Positions 6,512 through 7,079 of a DNA stretch of 7,079 nt are shown here, one piece after another. The notes beneath the pieces are model-generated. The model was given only the letters and a program-made list of their open reading frames with translations, searched no databases and was not told where the DNA came from. Source of the DNA: UBA12158 sp035562735 (GTDB lineage: Bacteria > Patescibacteriota > Microgenomatia > UBA12405); the NCBI GenBank assembly GCA_035562735.1, contig DATMWB010000012.1:1-7079 (forward strand), given 5' to 3'. Within the stretch, counting starts at the first letter, position 1. Each line of letters starts with the position of its first letter. Both the position numbers and the translations under genes were made by a program.

Positions 6512-7079
6512 ATTTTCCGGTTTTTTTATCAACTTGATGGGGTTTAAAGTCTAAGTCAAATTTTAAAAAACCTATAAGGAATAATAAAGCATAATAGAGA
6601 TGAGTGATAGGGATAGTTATGGTAGTCAAGAAAGATAATAAAAGATTATGGTTATTAATTATAAAATTTATTAGAGTAAGAAAAAGTAAACATAAATACA
6701 AAAAAAGAGGTAAGAAAAATTGATGAAAAGGTAGCGAGAGTAAATATACTAAAAATAGTGATGGCATAAAGTAGCCTATTTTAAGGCTATTTTTTGGAAA
6801 TTTGCGAGCAAATAAACCACGATGGAGGGCGTAACGACTAATTTGTTTTAAGTGAGGCAGAATAACACTCCGGCGATGATGAAAGACAAGAATAGAAGGA
6901 TGATAATAAATTTTTTGATGATTATTTATTAAATCTAGACAAAGAATTGTGTCTTCACCTGGCCAATATTTTGAATTGAATCCTCCAAGTTTTTGAAATA
7001 TATCTTTTTTAACACATAGATTTACTGATGGGTAATCATCTACATATCGTGGAGGCTCGGGGTTGTTTCGATATCTGCC
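6498..7079 (-). CDS. GT2-family glycosyltransferase, C-terminal part (cut by window edge)
   Basis: The minus strand is open from the right edge to a TAA at 6500-6498, giving 193 residues of a protein whose N-terminal catalytic half is outside the window. Residues 15-50 read DYPSVNLCVKKDIFQKLGGF and then KYWPGEDTILCLDL. This is the acceptor-site half of a GT-A fold, with E42-D43 as the likely catalytic-base pair. HHRRS at 67-71 and KQISRYALHRG at 78-88 follow, the latter a QXXRW-like motif with Tyr for Trp. Three hydrophobic segments at about 102-118, 121-140 and 147-171 anchor it in the membrane. An internal ATG at 6767 could be mistaken for the start of an 89-residue membrane protein, but the GT2 frame continues upstream without a stop. 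It is the first visible gene of the minus-strand run and overlaps the next gene by 14 bases. Confidence 0.87.
   Translation of the reverse strand, partial: GRYRNNPEPPRYVDDYPSVNLCVKKDIFQKLGGFNSKYWPGEDTILCLDLINNHQKIYYHPSILVFHHRRSVILPHLKQISRYALHRGLFARKFPKNSLKIGYFMPSLFLVYLLSLPFHQFFLPLFLYLCLLFLTLINFIINNHNLLLSFLTTITIPITHLYYALLFLIGFLKFDLDFKPHQVDKKTGKYVGG

Noticed and set aside
6498..6767. A separate 89-residue small membrane protein
   Set aside because: The same frame continues upstream without a stop to the window edge and encodes GT2 motifs (GEDT, QISRY), so this is the membrane tail of that enzyme.

Overview
The window is an AT-rich bacterial fragment with densely packed genes. Five complete genes and two genes cut by the window edges fill almost all of it. 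Most starts have no convincing Shine-Dalgarno sequence. Two starts are probably GTG or TTG, and neighbouring same-strand genes overlap by 13-17 bases or are 5 bases apart. The proteins are rich in Lys, Asn and Ile. Every stop codon visible is TAA or TAG, and the standard bacterial code reads all frames. This, with the gene content, fits an anaerobic, small-genome lineage such as Patescibacteria/CPR (for example Microgenomates). That assignment is inference, because no marker gene is present.

Layout, in the direction of minus-strand transcription from the right edge: (1) the C-terminal part of a membrane-anchored GT2 glycosyltransferase (7079-6498); (2) a radical SAM protein with an N-terminal cobalamin-binding-like domain and an unusual CX4CX2C cluster motif (6511-5003); (3) a second, divergent radical SAM protein of the same architecture with the canonical CX3CX2C motif (4997-3447); (4) a GT2 glycosyltransferase with a C-terminal membrane anchor (3463-2459); (5) a GT4 glycosyltransferase (2471-1338). 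These five look like one translationally coupled operon. A small SAM-dependent methyltransferase then lies on the plus strand (761-1375). Its 3' end overlaps the GT4 gene tail to tail by 38 bases. After a 21-base divergent gap, a second GT4 gene (739 to the left edge) resumes on the minus strand.

Together, four glycosyltransferases, a methyltransferase and two B12-type radical SAM enzymes suggest a locus for a surface glycan, glycolipid or glycosylated lipid carrier whose sugar or lipid is modified by radical chemistry. No polymerase, flippase or sugar-nucleotide gene is in view, so the product cannot be named.

The most distinctive feature is a short interspersed repeat inside the first radical SAM gene (5951-6004). 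It is read in frame and adds about 18 residues between the cobalamin-binding-like and radical SAM domains. There is no stretch over 300 bases without a gene, and no RNA gene, CRISPR array or transposase was seen.
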